13,328 nucleotides of DNA from JBGSWL01 sp041752455. Its GTDB lineage: Bacteria; Pseudomonadota; Alphaproteobacteria; Rhizobiales; Rhizobiaceae. The stretch covers positions 1 to 13,328 of the forward strand of contig JBGSWL010000180.1 of assembly GCA_041752455.1 (NCBI GenBank), written 5' to 3'. Within the stretch, counting starts at the first letter, position 1. The number at the start of each line of letters is the position of its first letter. The notes beneath the pieces are model-generated. The model searched no databases and was not told the DNA's origin. It worked only from the letters and a program-made list of their open reading frames with translations. A program made the position numbers and the translations under genes. Positions 6,231-13,328 of the stretch are shown in pieces.

Positions 6231-7379
6231 ATGTCTGCAGATCAGATCCGCGTGGGCGAGGACACGGACGCCCTGATGGAGTTCTCGGTGGTCTTCACCG
6301 ACCGCGCACTCAATCACATGTCGCAGAAGTTCCAGGGCGTCATGCGCGACATCCATGGCATGCTGTGCGAGGTCTACGGCTCAAGCTCGGCCGTGATCGT
6401 GCCGGGCGGCGGAACCTTCGGCATGGAGGCGGTCGCCCGCCAGTTTGCCACCGGTCGCAAGGTCATGGTCGTCCGCAATGGCTGGTTCTCCTATCGTTGG
6501 TCGCAGATTTTCGAGATGGGCAACATCCCGGCCGAAACGCTGGTGATCAAGGCGCGCCCTTCCGGCAATGACCACCCGGCACCATTTGCGCCGCCACCGA
6601 TCGAGGACGTGGTGCGGATGATCAATGCGGAGCGCCCCGAAGTGGTGTTTGCGCCGCATGTGGAGACGTCTGCCGGCATCATCCTGCCGGATGCCTATCT
6701 GCGCGCCATCGCCGATGCTGCCCAACAAGTCGGCGCGTTGTTCGTGCTCGATTGCATCGCGTCCGGTGCGGCCTGGGTCGACATGAAGGCAACCGGCGTC
6801 GACGTCCTGATCTCCGCGCCGCAAAAAGGCTGGACCGCTTCGCCATCCAGCGGCCTGGTGATGCTGTCGGACAGGGCGCTCGCCGTTCTGGCCGAGCGCA
6901 AGTCGACGAGCTTTGCCGCCGACCTCGGCAAGTGGCACCAGATCATGCAGGCCTATCTCAATGGCGGTCATGCCTACCATTCCACCATGCCGACCGATGC
7001 GCTCGCCGGTTTCCGCGACACCATGGTCGAGACCCGCGACTATGGCTTTGACCGGCTGAAGGCGGCGCAGTTCGAACTCGGGCGCGGCCTGCGCGCGCTG
7101 ATGGCGAGCCACGGCTACCGATCCGTGGCTGCGCCCGGCTTTGAAGCGCCCGGTGTTGCCGTCTTCTACACCGATGATCCGGCGATGCAGACGGGCAAGC
7201 CGTTCATGGCCGAGGGCATGCAGATCGCCGCCGGCGTTCCTCTGATGTGCGATGAACCGGCAGATTTCCGCACCTTCCGCATCGGTCTTTTCGGCCTCGA
7301 CAAGCTCTATGATGTGGAAGGGACGATCGCGCGCTTTGCCGAAACGCTGAACCGGGTCGAGGCGGCCAAGGCTGCCTGA
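6231..7379 (+). CDS. Class V PLP-dependent aminotransferase (alanine-glyoxylate / serine-pyruvate type)
   Basis: A 382-residue fold-type I aminotransferase. The PLP-binding lysine is K199 in SAPQKGWTASPSSG; D174 in VLDCIASGA pairs with the cofactor's pyridine nitrogen; the phosphate/substrate region VPGGGTFGMEA (57-67) and HVETSAGI (143-150) are typical of the alanine-glyoxylate and serine-glyoxylate aminotransferase group. The C-terminal RIGLFG carries the arginine expected to hold the substrate carboxylate. Start at 6231 is supported by the strong ribosome site GAGGAGGA five bases upstream; another ATG at 6226 is out of frame. It is transcribed divergently from icd and is followed after 70 bp by the RNA methyltransferase, without a terminator between. 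Which amino donor and keto acid it uses cannot be told from sequence; photorespiratory-type glyoxylate or serine metabolism is the likely range. Confidence 0.88.
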   Translation: MSADQIRVGEDTDALMEFSVVFTDRALNHMSQKFQGVMRDIHGMLCEVYGSSSAVIVPGGGTFGMEAVARQFATGRKVMVVRNGWFSYRWSQIFEMGNIPAETLVIKARPSGNDHPAPFAPPPIEDVVRMINAERPEVVFAPHVETSAGIILPDAYLRAIADAAQQVGALFVLDCIASGAAWVDMKATGVDVLISAPQKGWTASPSSGLVMLSDRALAVLAERKSTSFAADLGKWHQIMQAYLNGGHAYHSTMPTDALAGFRDTMVETRDYGFDRLKAAQFELGRGLRALMASHGYRSVAAPGFEAPGVAVFYTDDPAMQTGKPFMAEGMQIAAGVPLMCDEPADFRTFRIGLFGLDKLYDVEGTIARFAETLNRVEAAKAA

Positions 7380-7449
7380 CCGGAGAAGTCCGTCCCTTTT
7401 CTCCCCGGCGCGAATGTGGCAAGTCGCGCTGAACGGAGAGCGAAACACA

Positions 7450-8352
7450 ATGGCGGGTACAAACCGCACCAAAGCGATGATCGCGGAAGGCCCGACGGTC
7501 ATTCTCGTCGAGCCGCAGCTTGGCGAGAACATCGGCATGGTCGCGCGCGCCATGGCCAATTTCGGTCTGCATGACCTGCGCATCGTCAATCCGCGCGATG
7601 GCTGGCCGAATGCCAAGGCGGAAGCGGCCGCCAGCGGCGCGCTGCATGTGATCACCAATGCCCGGGTGTTTGCCGAATTGAGGCCTGCGATGGCCGATCT
7701 CGACTATTGTGTCGCGACGACGGCGCGAAAGCGCGATGGATTCAAGCAGGTGCTGGGCCCGCAGGCGGCGGCGACCAACCTTCGCCATCACTTTGCGCAG
7801 GGGCGCGCGACGGGCATCCTGTTCGGACGTGAAAAGGAAGGCCTCCACAGCGACGAGATTTCACTGGCTGACGAGATCGTCACCTTTCCTGTCAACCCGG
7901 CCTATGCCTCGTTGAACCTTGCGCAGGCGGTTCTGCTGATGGCCTACGAGTTCATGAAGACGCGGGCGCCGGAAGCCGAAGCCTTGCCGTTTTCCGGTCC
8001 GGCGCTGGAGCCGGCCCCGCGTGCCGAACTGTTCGGCCTGTTCGACCAGTTGGAGGCGGCACTCGATGCGCGCGGCTATTTCCGGCCAGTCGAGCGCAAG
8101 TCGGCACAGGTTGAAAATATGCGCGCGGCGCTGACCCGCCCGGCCTTCTCCTCGGACGAGATCCGCCTGCTGCGCGGCATAATCTCATCGCTGGACCGTT
8201 TTTCGCCGGACAATCCACGCGGCGCATTTTCGCCGGGGGATGATCCGCGCCGCCGGTCGGCTGGCGGCAAACGCACACCCAAAGCGCTGCGGCAAAAGAC
8301 GGAACCGCAGAAGATTGACGAACCCGGGGCAGGGACAGACGCCAGTGAGTGA
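7450..8352 (+). CDS. TrmJ/TrmH-family SPOUT RNA 2'-O-methyltransferase
   Basis: A 300-residue SPOUT-class methyltransferase that transfers methyl from S-adenosylmethionine to a ribose 2'-OH, most likely at tRNA position 32 if it is a true TrmJ. The trefoil-knot domain covers about residues 14-175: ILVEPQLGENIGMVARAM (18-35) with the conserved N27 and R33 of motif 1, LFGREKEGL (motif 2) and FPVNPAYASLNLAQAV (motif 3, knot). A helical region follows (about 195-260). The last 40 residues are basic, proline-rich and probably disordered. I chose the ATG at 7450 because GGAGAG (7435-7440) is nine bases upstream; an earlier ATG at 7414 has no such site. The stop overlaps the GTG start of murI by eight bases, so the two are translationally coupled. 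Alphaproteobacterial members are longer than E. coli TrmJ; the modified nucleotide is inferred from family. Confidence 0.88.
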   Translation: MAGTNRTKAMIAEGPTVILVEPQLGENIGMVARAMANFGLHDLRIVNPRDGWPNAKAEAAASGALHVITNARVFAELRPAMADLDYCVATTARKRDGFKQVLGPQAAATNLRHHFAQGRATGILFGREKEGLHSDEISLADEIVTFPVNPAYASLNLAQAVLLMAYEFMKTRAPEAEALPFSGPALEPAPRAELFGLFDQLEAALDARGYFRPVERKSAQVENMRAALTRPAFSSDEIRLLRGIISSLDRFSPDNPRGAFSPGDDPRRRSAGGKRTPKALRQKTEPQKIDEPGAGTDASE

Positions 8353-9157
8353 AGCGCGCAACCGCTCGGTACTTTTCTTCGACAGCGGCATCGGCGGCCT
8401 GTCCGTCGTCAAGGAAGCGCGAATCATCCTGCCGGACATGCGCGCGATCTATGTCGCCGACGATGCCGCCTTTCCCTATGGCGCCTGGGAAGAGGGGGCG
8501 CTGCTCGAACGCATGACCGCGCTGTTTGCAGAACTTATCGAGCGGTTTTCTCCGGGCATCATCGTGATCGCCTGCAACACCGCTTCGACCCTTGCCATCG
8601 AGCACCTGCGCGCGGTTTACCCGGACGAAGTGTTCGTCGGCACGGTTCCGGCGATCAAGCCGGCAGCCGAGCGCACCCGCTCCGGTCTTGTCTCGGTGCT
8701 GGCAACACCAGGCACCGTCAAGCGGCAATACACCCGCGACCTGATCGCGAAATATGGCAGCCAGTGCCATGTGCGCCTTGTCGGCAGCCGCAATCTGGCA
8801 ACCCTGGCCGAAGATTACATGCGCACCGGTTTTGTCGATGAGGCCGAGGTCGCAACCGAAATCGCCCCGTGTTTTGTGGAACAGGACGGCCGGCGCACCG
8901 ACATCGTGGTCCTCGCCTGCACGCACTATCCGTTTCTGGTCAACCGGATGCGCAAGGTTGCACCCTGGCCGGTCGACTGGATCGATACATCGGAAGCCAT
9001 CGCCCGGCGCACGCTGGCGCTGAAACAGGACATGGCTTTTGTAACCGCCGAACCCGATGGCGAGGACATTGCGCTGTTCACCTCCGGCAGTCCGCCGCAG
9101 GCGATTGCGCGTCTCGCGCAAGGCTTTGGCCTGAAGGTCATTGCCAATCAAGCCTGA
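8345..9157 (+). CDS. murI: Glutamate racemase
   Basis: Cofactor-independent racemase that makes D-glutamate for the second residue of the peptidoglycan stem peptide. In the 270-residue product the two catalytic cysteines are C77 in ACNTAST and C192 in ACTHYPFL. The N-terminal FFDSGIGGLSV (11-21) carries the catalytic-region aspartate and serine, and ADDAAFPYG (38-46) is the usual second loop. I chose GTG 8345: it gives the expected short N-terminus, AGGGA lies nine bases upstream, and it overlaps the stop of the methyltransferase by eight bases. Earlier starts would place an unrelated extension antisense to family expectation. Pairing of an RNA methyltransferase with murI is, to my memory, common in Rhizobiales. 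No odd features. Confidence 0.96.
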   Translation: MSEARNRSVLFFDSGIGGLSVVKEARIILPDMRAIYVADDAAFPYGAWEEGALLERMTALFAELIERFSPGIIVIACNTASTLAIEHLRAVYPDEVFVGTVPAIKPAAERTRSGLVSVLATPGTVKRQYTRDLIAKYGSQCHVRLVGSRNLATLAEDYMRTGFVDEAEVATEIAPCFVEQDGRRTDIVVLACTHYPFLVNRMRKVAPWPVDWIDTSEAIARRTLALKQDMAFVTAEPDGEDIALFTSGSPPQAIARLAQGFGLKVIANQA

Positions 9158-9164
9158 CGCCGCT

Positions 9165-9192
9165 TTGCCCCAACGATTAGCTTCACTACAAT
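9165..9192 (+). promoter_or_regulatory. Candidate promoter for the peroxiredoxin-like gene
   Basis: TTGCCC (9165-9170), a 16-base spacer and TACAAT (9187-9192), with four and five of six matches to the sigma-70 consensus. It lies just after the murI stop, so the next gene probably has its own transcription. Downstream a 6-bp inverted repeat, AGGCCC (9210-9215) with GGGCCT (9227-9232), falls in the predicted leader and might be an operator or a hairpin. Confidence 0.45.
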
Positions 9193-9259
9193 GTGAGGCG
9201 ACAGGCGAAAGGCCCTCAGATAGCTCGGGCCTATCATTTCAGTTGAAGGCCTGCGCCAC

Positions 9260-9796
9260 ATGCTCATCCCCCGCCAGAAGGTTCCTGCACTTGCCGTACC
9301 TACTCTCGATAACGGCGCCTTTGACCTTGCAACCGAGACAGCCAAACGCGGCACCGTCATCTGTTTTTATCGGGGATTGCATTGCCCGATCTGCGCAACC
9401 TACCTGACTGAGCTGGAAAAGCGTGTAGCCGACTTCGACGCACGCGGAGTGGCGACAATCGCCATTTCCAGCGATGGCGAAGAGCGAGCCCGCGCAATGG
9501 CCGACAAGATCGGCACCAGCGCATTGCGTCTCGGCTACGACTTGCCGCTCGAGAAGGCGCGTGAATGGGGCCTCTACATATCGACCTCGCGAGGCAAGAC
9601 CTCGATCGGGATCGAGGAACCGGCGTTGTTCTCGGAACCCGGCCTCTTCATGGTCACGCCGCAGCAGACGCTGTACTACGGTTCTGTGCAGACCATGCCC
9701 TTTGTTCGTCCGCACTTTTCGGAACTGGTTTCGGCGCTGGATTTTGCCATCGCCAAGGACTATCCCGCGCGCGGAGAATACACTGGCGCCGTGTGA
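9260..9796 (+). CDS. AhpC/TSA-family peroxiredoxin-like protein
   Basis: A 178-residue thioredoxin-fold protein of the AhpC/TSA (redoxin) family. C42 and C45 in GLHCPICATYL occupy the peroxidatic position and form a CxxC pair; classical 2-Cys peroxiredoxins instead have a resolving cysteine near the C-terminus, which is absent here. It could therefore reduce peroxides by an atypical mechanism or act as a thiol oxidoreductase. SSDGEE (70-75) and the strand FMVTPQQTLYYGS are typical of the redoxin core. There is no signal peptide, so it should be cytoplasmic. The ATG at 9260 has only a weak ribosome site (GAAGGC), but the family core starts soon after. With candidate promoter and a clear terminator it looks like an independent gene inserted between murI and rpsD. 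Physiological substrate unknown. Confidence 0.85.
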   Translation: MLIPRQKVPALAVPTLDNGAFDLATETAKRGTVICFYRGLHCPICATYLTELEKRVADFDARGVATIAISSDGEERARAMADKIGTSALRLGYDLPLEKAREWGLYISTSRGKTSIGIEEPALFSEPGLFMVTPQQTLYYGSVQTMPFVRPHFSELVSALDFAIAKDYPARGEYTGAV

Positions 9797-9845
9797 GCGC
9801 ACCATTGACAACATCTCATGGGGCTTGTATCCGCCCAAGACGATT

Positions 9846-9872
9846 GCAGGGCTCCGGCCCTGCTTTTGTTTT
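9846..9872 (+). terminator. Rho-independent terminator after the peroxiredoxin-like gene
   Basis: A perfect 7-bp stem GCAGGGC / GCCCTGC (9846-9852 with 9857-9863) closes the tetraloop TCCG and is followed by TTTTGTTTT. It lies about 50 bases after the stop at 9796 and separates this gene from rpsD. Confidence 0.88.
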
Positions 9873-9921
9873 GACATGTCCCGTGGTCTCATCCGCAAAG
9901 CGTGCGTGGTAAGGCCTGTCA

Positions 9922-9940
9922 GAGACCGCAAAAGGGTCTC
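9922..9940 (+). promoter_or_regulatory. Hairpin in the rpsD leader
   Basis: GAGACC (9922-9927) pairs with GGTCTC (9935-9940) around a 7-base loop, about 70 bases before the rpsD start. A further short pairing GAGGA (9942-9946) with TCCTC (9956-9960) competes with GGGC (9947-9950) with GCCC (9961-9964). S4 represses its own operon through a leader RNA in E. coli; whether this leader does so is inference. No T-tract follows, so it is not a simple terminator. TTGACA at 9871-9876 could be a -35 box, but no convincing -10 is seen at 16-18 bases. Confidence 0.3.
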
Positions 9941-10007
9941 AGAGGAGGGCGTGTTTCCTCGCCCGTAGCATGAGGCAGCGGGCGTATTGTGTTGAAAAGG
10001 AAATACG

Positions 10008-10625
10008 ATGAGCAAGCGCGAATCCGCAAAATACAAGATCGACCGCCGTCTTGGCGAAAACATCTGGGGCCGCCCGAAGTCCCCGATCAACAAGCGTGAA
10101 TACGGTCCGGGCCAGCACGGCCAGCGCCGCAAGGGCAAGCTTTCGGACTTTGGCGTGCAGTTGCGCGCCAAGCAGAAGCTGAAGGGCTACTACGGCGACA
10201 TTTCCGAAAAGCAGTTCCGCAAGACCTATGACGAAGCGGCCCGCCGCAAGGGCGATACACCGGACCAGCTGATCGGCCTTCTGGAAAGCCGTCTCGATGC
10301 GATTGTCTACCGCGCCAAGTTCGTCGCGACGATCTTTGCGGCCCGCCAGTTCGTCAACCATGGCCACGTCAAGGTGAACGGCAAGCGCGTCAACATCGGT
10401 TCATACCGCTGCAAGGCTGGCGACATCATCGAGGTCAAGGAAAAGTCCAAGCAGCTCGCCTTCGTTCTGGAAGCAGCAGGCTTGTCGGAACGCGATGTGC
10501 CGGACTACATCGAGATCGATCATTCGAAGATGACGGCAACCTTTGCGCGCGTGCCCGGCCTTGCCGATGTGCCGTATCCGGTCGTCATGGAACCGAACCT
10601 CGTCGTCGAATTCTATTCGCGCTGA
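10008..10625 (+). CDS. rpsD: 30S ribosomal protein S4
   Basis: Primary 16S rRNA-binding protein that nucleates assembly of the 30S body and affects decoding fidelity. At 205 residues it is full length. The N-terminal arm MSKRESAKYKIDRRLGENIW and REYGPGQHGQRRKGKLSDFG are characteristic. The arm lacks the zinc-binding cysteines found in some other bacterial S4 proteins (the only cysteine is in YRCKAG). The S4 RNA-binding fold covers about residues 95-160: ESRLDAIVYRAKF, ARQFVNHGHVKVNGKRVNI. The C-terminus ends PNLVVEFYSR. Ribosome site AAGGA lies about six bases before the ATG. In alphaproteobacteria rpsD is usually outside the main ribosomal operons, as here, where it forms its own unit ending in a strong terminator. 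Confidence 0.98.
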   Translation: MSKRESAKYKIDRRLGENIWGRPKSPINKREYGPGQHGQRRKGKLSDFGVQLRAKQKLKGYYGDISEKQFRKTYDEAARRKGDTPDQLIGLLESRLDAIVYRAKFVATIFAARQFVNHGHVKVNGKRVNIGSYRCKAGDIIEVKEKSKQLAFVLEAAGLSERDVPDYIEIDHSKMTATFARVPGLADVPYPVVMEPNLVVEFYSR

Positions 10626-10656
10626 TCGCTTCCGTTCATCGACCCGAATTCTTCAG

Positions 10657-10690
10657 GACCGCGCGGGCAACCGTGCGGTCTTTTGGTTTT
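10657..10690 (+). terminator. Rho-independent terminator of rpsD
   Basis: GACCGCGCGG (10657-10666) pairs with CCGTGCGGTC (10671-10680), ten pairs with one G-U, closed by the GNRA tetraloop GCAA and followed by TTTTGGTTTT. It begins about 30 bases after the rpsD stop; very clear. Confidence 0.92.
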
Positions 10691-10715
10691 GCGGGCGATC
10701 GGCTATGGCAGGGCC

Positions 10716-11672
10716 ATGAACGAAATGTCACCGCTGGAAGCCGCAACCGAGACCGCAATGCCGCCGATGTTTGCGCGCACGCCGTCGTCGGTCGAATTCA
10801 ACAAGCTGCGCAAACGCCTGCTGCGCAATGTGCGACAGGCGCTTGAAGACTTTGCCATGGTCCGCCCCGGCGAGCGTTGGCTTGTGGCGCTCTCGGGCGG
10901 CAAGGATTCCTACGGACTTCTCGCCTGCCTGATCGACCTCAAATGGCGCGGGCTGTTGCCCGTCGATCTTCTTGCCTGCAATCTCGACCAGGGCCAACCG
11001 GGCTTTCCCAAGCACATCCTGCCGCAATGGCTCGAGGCGAACGGCATCGCCCATCGGATCGAGGTTCAGGACACCTATTCGGTCGTCACCGACAAGATCG
11101 CGCCCGGCAACACCTATTGCTCGCTGTGCTCACGCCTTCGCCGCGGCCACCTTTATCGGGTCGCGCGGGAAGAGGGCTGTTCTGCGCTGGTTCTCGGCCA
11201 CCACCGTGACGACATTCTCGAAACCTTCTTCATGAACCTGTTTCACGGCGGACGGCTTGCTGCCATGCCGCCGAAGCTTGTCAATGACGAGGGCGACATC
11301 GAGGTCCTGCGCCCGCTTGCCTATTGCGCGGAAGAGGATCTGGCGAAGTTTGCCGCAGTCATGGCGTTTCCGATCATCCCCTGCGACCTCTGCGGGTCAC
11401 AGGACGGCCTGCAGCGCAATGCCATGAAGGCAATGCTCACCGACATTGAAAAGCGCATGCCGGGCCGCAAGGACACGATGCTGCGCGCACTTGCAAATGT
11501 TCGCCCGAGCCATCTGATGGACCGGGACCTGTTCGACTTTGCCAATCTTCAGGCCTTGGCGGGAAGCCCCGACCCGAACAGCTTGCCTTTTTCGGCAACA
11601 AGCACGCAGCCGAGCGCGATCAGCGCGACGGTGGAAAATCCGGCAGCCAGCGTAAAGACGGTGCCGTTGTAG
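10716..11672 (+). CDS. ttcA: tRNA 2-thiocytidine synthetase TtcA, with extended C-terminus
   Basis: TtcA is an ATP- and Fe-S-dependent enzyme that thiolates cytidine 32 of certain tRNAs. The 318-residue frame has the PP-loop ATPase motif SGGKDS at 60-65, and cluster-binding cysteines C135 and C138 (CSLC) plus C223 in CDLC. GHHRDDILETF (161-171) and RPSHLMD are also diagnostic. I chose the ATG at 10716; an earlier TTG at 10683 falls inside the T-tract of the rpsD terminator and is excluded, and a later ATG at 10725 is possible. The conserved protein ends near DLFDF (271-275). Residues from about 279 on (polar, serine/proline-rich) are unlike the family and are encoded antisense to the last 41 codons of the MFS gene, so the original stop appears to have been lost. 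The enzyme core is complete. Confidence 0.93.
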   Translation: MNEMSPLEAATETAMPPMFARTPSSVEFNKLRKRLLRNVRQALEDFAMVRPGERWLVALSGGKDSYGLLACLIDLKWRGLLPVDLLACNLDQGQPGFPKHILPQWLEANGIAHRIEVQDTYSVVTDKIAPGNTYCSLCSRLRRGHLYRVAREEGCSALVLGHHRDDILETFFMNLFHGGRLAAMPPKLVNDEGDIEVLRPLAYCAEEDLAKFAAVMAFPIIPCDLCGSQDGLQRNAMKAMLTDIEKRMPGRKDTMLRALANVRPSHLMDRDLFDFANLQALAGSPDPNSLPFSATSTQPSAISATVENPAASVKTVPL

Positions 11673-12817
11673 AACTGGCCGATCACCGCCCCGGCAAGCG
11701 CGCCACCGACGGTCTGCATGAAGCCGAGCACGGATGAAGCGGTTCCCGCGATCTGGCCCATCGGTTCCAGCGCCAGCGAATTGAGATTGGCGCCGATCAG
11801 CCCGAACAGCGGCATCGTCACCGCAATCATCAGGAAGAACAGCCAGAACGGCGGGTTGCCCGGCAGCGAGACCAGCGCCATGACGATCACCATGACGCAG
11901 AACGCGATCAGCGCCCCGTGCGACAGCCGCCGCTGGCCATACTTGACCACGAGGCGCGAATTGGCAAACGACGAGCCGGCCATCAGGATCGCGACGGATC
12001 CGAAGGCCACGGCGAAATATTCGCCAAGGCCATAGACTTCGCCGTAGAGCGGCTGCGCAACATTGAGGAAACCAAACAGCGATCCGAAGAAGAATGCCGT
12101 CGCAAGCGCATAGAAGAACGAGGTCCGGTTGGTCAGGATCATCTTGAACGAGGCATAGACCGACGCCATCGTCAGCGGTCGGCGGAACTTTGCCGGAAGT
12201 GTCTCCGGCATGCGCATCAGGCACCAGACCAGCACCACGGCGCAGATCGCGGCCATGAACACGAACACCATGTGCCAATCGGCAAAGATCACGATCAACT
12301 GGCCGAGCAGCGGCGCAAACACCGGCACCACCATGAACACCATCATGACCAGCGACATGGTGGCCGCCATGGCGCGTCCCGAATGGGTGTCGCGCACCGA
12401 TGCGAGCGCAATGACGCGTGTGCCTGCAGCGCCGACGCCTTGCAGGAAGCGCGCGACGAGCAGCATTTCAAAGCTTGGCGCAAAGGCGCCTGCGATGGCA
12501 AAGACCATGTAGGCGCCCATGCCGATGAACAGCGGCGCGCGACGGCCGAAGCGATCGGAGATCGGACCGAAAAACAGCTGCGAAACGCCAAAGCCGATCA
12601 GGTAGGACGACAGCACGTACTGGATGGCATTGTCGTTTTCGAGGCCATAGGCCGCGCGCATCGCCGGAAACGCCGGCAGCATCACATCCATCGCCAGCGC
12701 ATTGAGCGCCATCAGCATCGCCACCATGGCAATGAATTCCGGCCGCGCAACCTTGGCGCTTTCAAGGGCGAACACGGGCTGCTGCGCGTGTTGGGCGGCG
12801 GGGGCTGGCGCACTCAT
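11549..12817 (-). CDS. Bcr/CflA-type MFS drug exporter
   Basis: A 422-residue inner-membrane proton antiporter of the major facilitator superfamily, DHA1 (12-helix) group. About twelve hydrophobic stretches are visible, with a longer cytoplasmic loop in the middle (MPETLPAKFRRPLTM). D44 in ALAMDVMLPAFP is the conserved helix-1 acid of the Bcr/CflA subfamily. Motif A GPISDRFGRR (84-93) lies between helices 2 and 3, and ARFLQGVGAAG and VVPVFAPLLGQ match the usual motif B and C positions. Related proteins export bicyclomycin, chloramphenicol or sulfonamides, and some export cysteine or sugars; the substrate here is unknown. The ATG at 12817 has a weak ribosome site. It is convergent with ttcA, overlapping its coding region by 124 bp, and no terminator is visible between them. 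Confidence 0.9.
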   Translation of the reverse strand: MSAPAPAAQHAQQPVFALESAKVARPEFIAMVAMLMALNALAMDVMLPAFPAMRAAYGLENDNAIQYVLSSYLIGFGVSQLFFGPISDRFGRRAPLFIGMGAYMVFAIAGAFAPSFEMLLVARFLQGVGAAGTRVIALASVRDTHSGRAMAATMSLVMMVFMVVPVFAPLLGQLIVIFADWHMVFVFMAAICAVVLVWCLMRMPETLPAKFRRPLTMASVYASFKMILTNRTSFFYALATAFFFGSLFGFLNVAQPLYGEVYGLGEYFAVAFGSVAILMAGSSFANSRLVVKYGQRRLSHGALIAFCVMVIVMALVSLPGNPPFWLFFLMIAVTMPLFGLIGANLNSLALEPMGQIAGTASSVLGFMQTVGGALAGAVIGQFYNGTVFTLAAGFSTVALIALGCVLVAEKGKLFGSGLPAKA

Positions 12818-12947
12818 GGTATTATCGATCTCATTCTGGCCGCTGGCGACCGAAGGGGCGGGGCATGTTTTTCACATGTTCGGAACGGGTCTGCTATCGC
12901 CGAGCAACGCCGGTGTGACAACCCTGTTTATCGACAAGGCTGCCTTC

Positions 12948-13328
12948 TCAACCTTGCCAGTGGATCCAGCGCCCGTGGAAATCGCCGCGCGCCAAAAGCC
13001 GCGTCGTACCGTCATCGCTGCCGCTACCGTCCCAGGTGGTCAGGTAGACACCGCCGCTGCCTTTTTCGCCGTCGGACTCGAAATTGAGCCAGGCAAGGGG
13101 CGCGGCTCTGGTCGCTCCGGCTCCTGCGGCGCGGATTGCAGCATTGGCCCGCGTCTTTTCAGCCTCCGGCATGTATTGCCACATCACCGTGTGGAAGATC
13201 ACGCGGGCAACGCCTTCGGTTGGCGGCAGGCTGAGGCATTGTTCCAGCCAGCCGGCAGCACCAGCCTTGTCGACGACGGGCGGAAAGGCGCGGGCGAGTG
13301 CCAGCGCGCCGTCCAGCCGCGCCATGCG
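12948..13328 (-). CDS. DUF2332-type protein, C-terminal part
   Basis: The frame is open to the window edge and gives the last 126 residues of a longer protein (family members are about 330-360 residues, from memory). Recognised pieces are RMARLDGALALAR, VIFHTVMWQYMPEAE, PLAWLNFESDG and the ending ARGDFHGRWIHW, which resemble the C-terminus of DUF2332 proteins. Their function is unknown. The methionine at 13325 is internal, not the start. The gene lies 130 bp upstream of the MFS gene on the same strand; the gap carries no terminator that I can see, so read-through is possible. Confidence 0.75.
   Translation of the reverse strand, partial: RMARLDGALALARAFPPVVDKAGAAGWLEQCLSLPPTEGVARVIFHTVMWQYMPEAEKTRANAAIRAAGAGATRAAPLAWLNFESDGEKGSGGVYLTTWDGSGSDDGTTRLLARGDFHGRWIHWQG

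Noticed and set aside
7380..7410. GGAGAA/TTCTCC hairpin after the aminotransferase gene as a terminator
   Set aside because: Weak 6-bp stem with a 12-base loop and no T-tract.
6381..7658. 425-codon open frame on the - strand opposite the aminotransferase
   Set aside because: Composition and His/Arg/Asp runs are those of antisense reading; the + strand has PLP-enzyme motifs and a strong ribosome site.
9942..9964. H-type pseudoknot in the rpsD leader
   Set aside because: Both connecting loops would have zero length, which is sterically unlikely; the two stems are better read as alternatives.
11918..13087. 389-codon His/Arg-rich frame on the + strand opposite the MFS gene
   Set aside because: Low-complexity HRHQH-type text is antisense of membrane-helix codons (Met, Ala, Val), not a real metal-binding protein.
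1..13328. CRISPR array, tRNA, rRNA, replication origin
   Set aside because: No regularly spaced repeats, cloverleaf sequences, rRNA segments or DnaA-box clusters were seen.

Overview
The window looks like chromosomal DNA of an alphaproteobacterium, most likely Rhizobiales. The evidence is high GC (about 60-70% in most genes), a 404-residue class II NADP-dependent isocitrate dehydrogenase, a 205-residue ribosomal protein S4 and a compact RNA methyltransferase - murI - rpsD block. From memory, alaS, icd, an RNA methyltransferase, murI and rpsD lie close together in many Rhizobiales; this was not checked by search. Apart from the left edge and a small accessory islet it is mostly ordinary housekeeping DNA.

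Left edge (1-2247). Bases 1-128 are AT-rich (about 43% GC) and encode, on the + strand, a piece of a family-4 glycosyltransferase. At about 128-130 this is joined head-on to alaS, which runs on the - strand and loses its last 175 or so codons. Two unrelated broken genes meet with no spacer and a sharp change in composition, so this is either a chimeric assembly join or an illegitimate recombination.

2248-3139. gloC/ycbL-type metallo-beta-lactamase-fold hydrolase (+), divergent from alaS.

Accessory islet (3140-4790). It holds a single-gene TIR-domain protein whose C-terminal winged-helix-like third is encoded by DNA of clearly lower GC, followed by a hicB-hicA toxin-antitoxin pair on the - strand. 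An imperfect 19-bp direct repeat flanks the hicBA module. This is the defence/stress-related part of the window and the most interesting biology in it.

Core block (4791-11672). icd (-) has a clear hairpin terminator and a candidate promoter. On the + strand follow a class V aminotransferase, a TrmJ/TrmH-type SPOUT RNA methyltransferase overlapping murI (glutamate racemase), a self-contained peroxiredoxin-like gene with candidate promoter and terminator, rpsD with leader hairpin and terminator, and ttcA (tRNA 2-thiocytidine synthesis).

Right end (11549-13328, - strand). A Bcr/CflA-type MFS exporter converges on ttcA with a 124-bp coding overlap, and the C-terminal part of a DUF2332-type protein is cut by the window edge.

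No tRNA, rRNA, CRISPR array or intact insertion sequence was seen. No gene-free stretch exceeds 300 bp; the largest gaps are 2248-2485, 4560-4790, 6006-6230 and 9797-10007.
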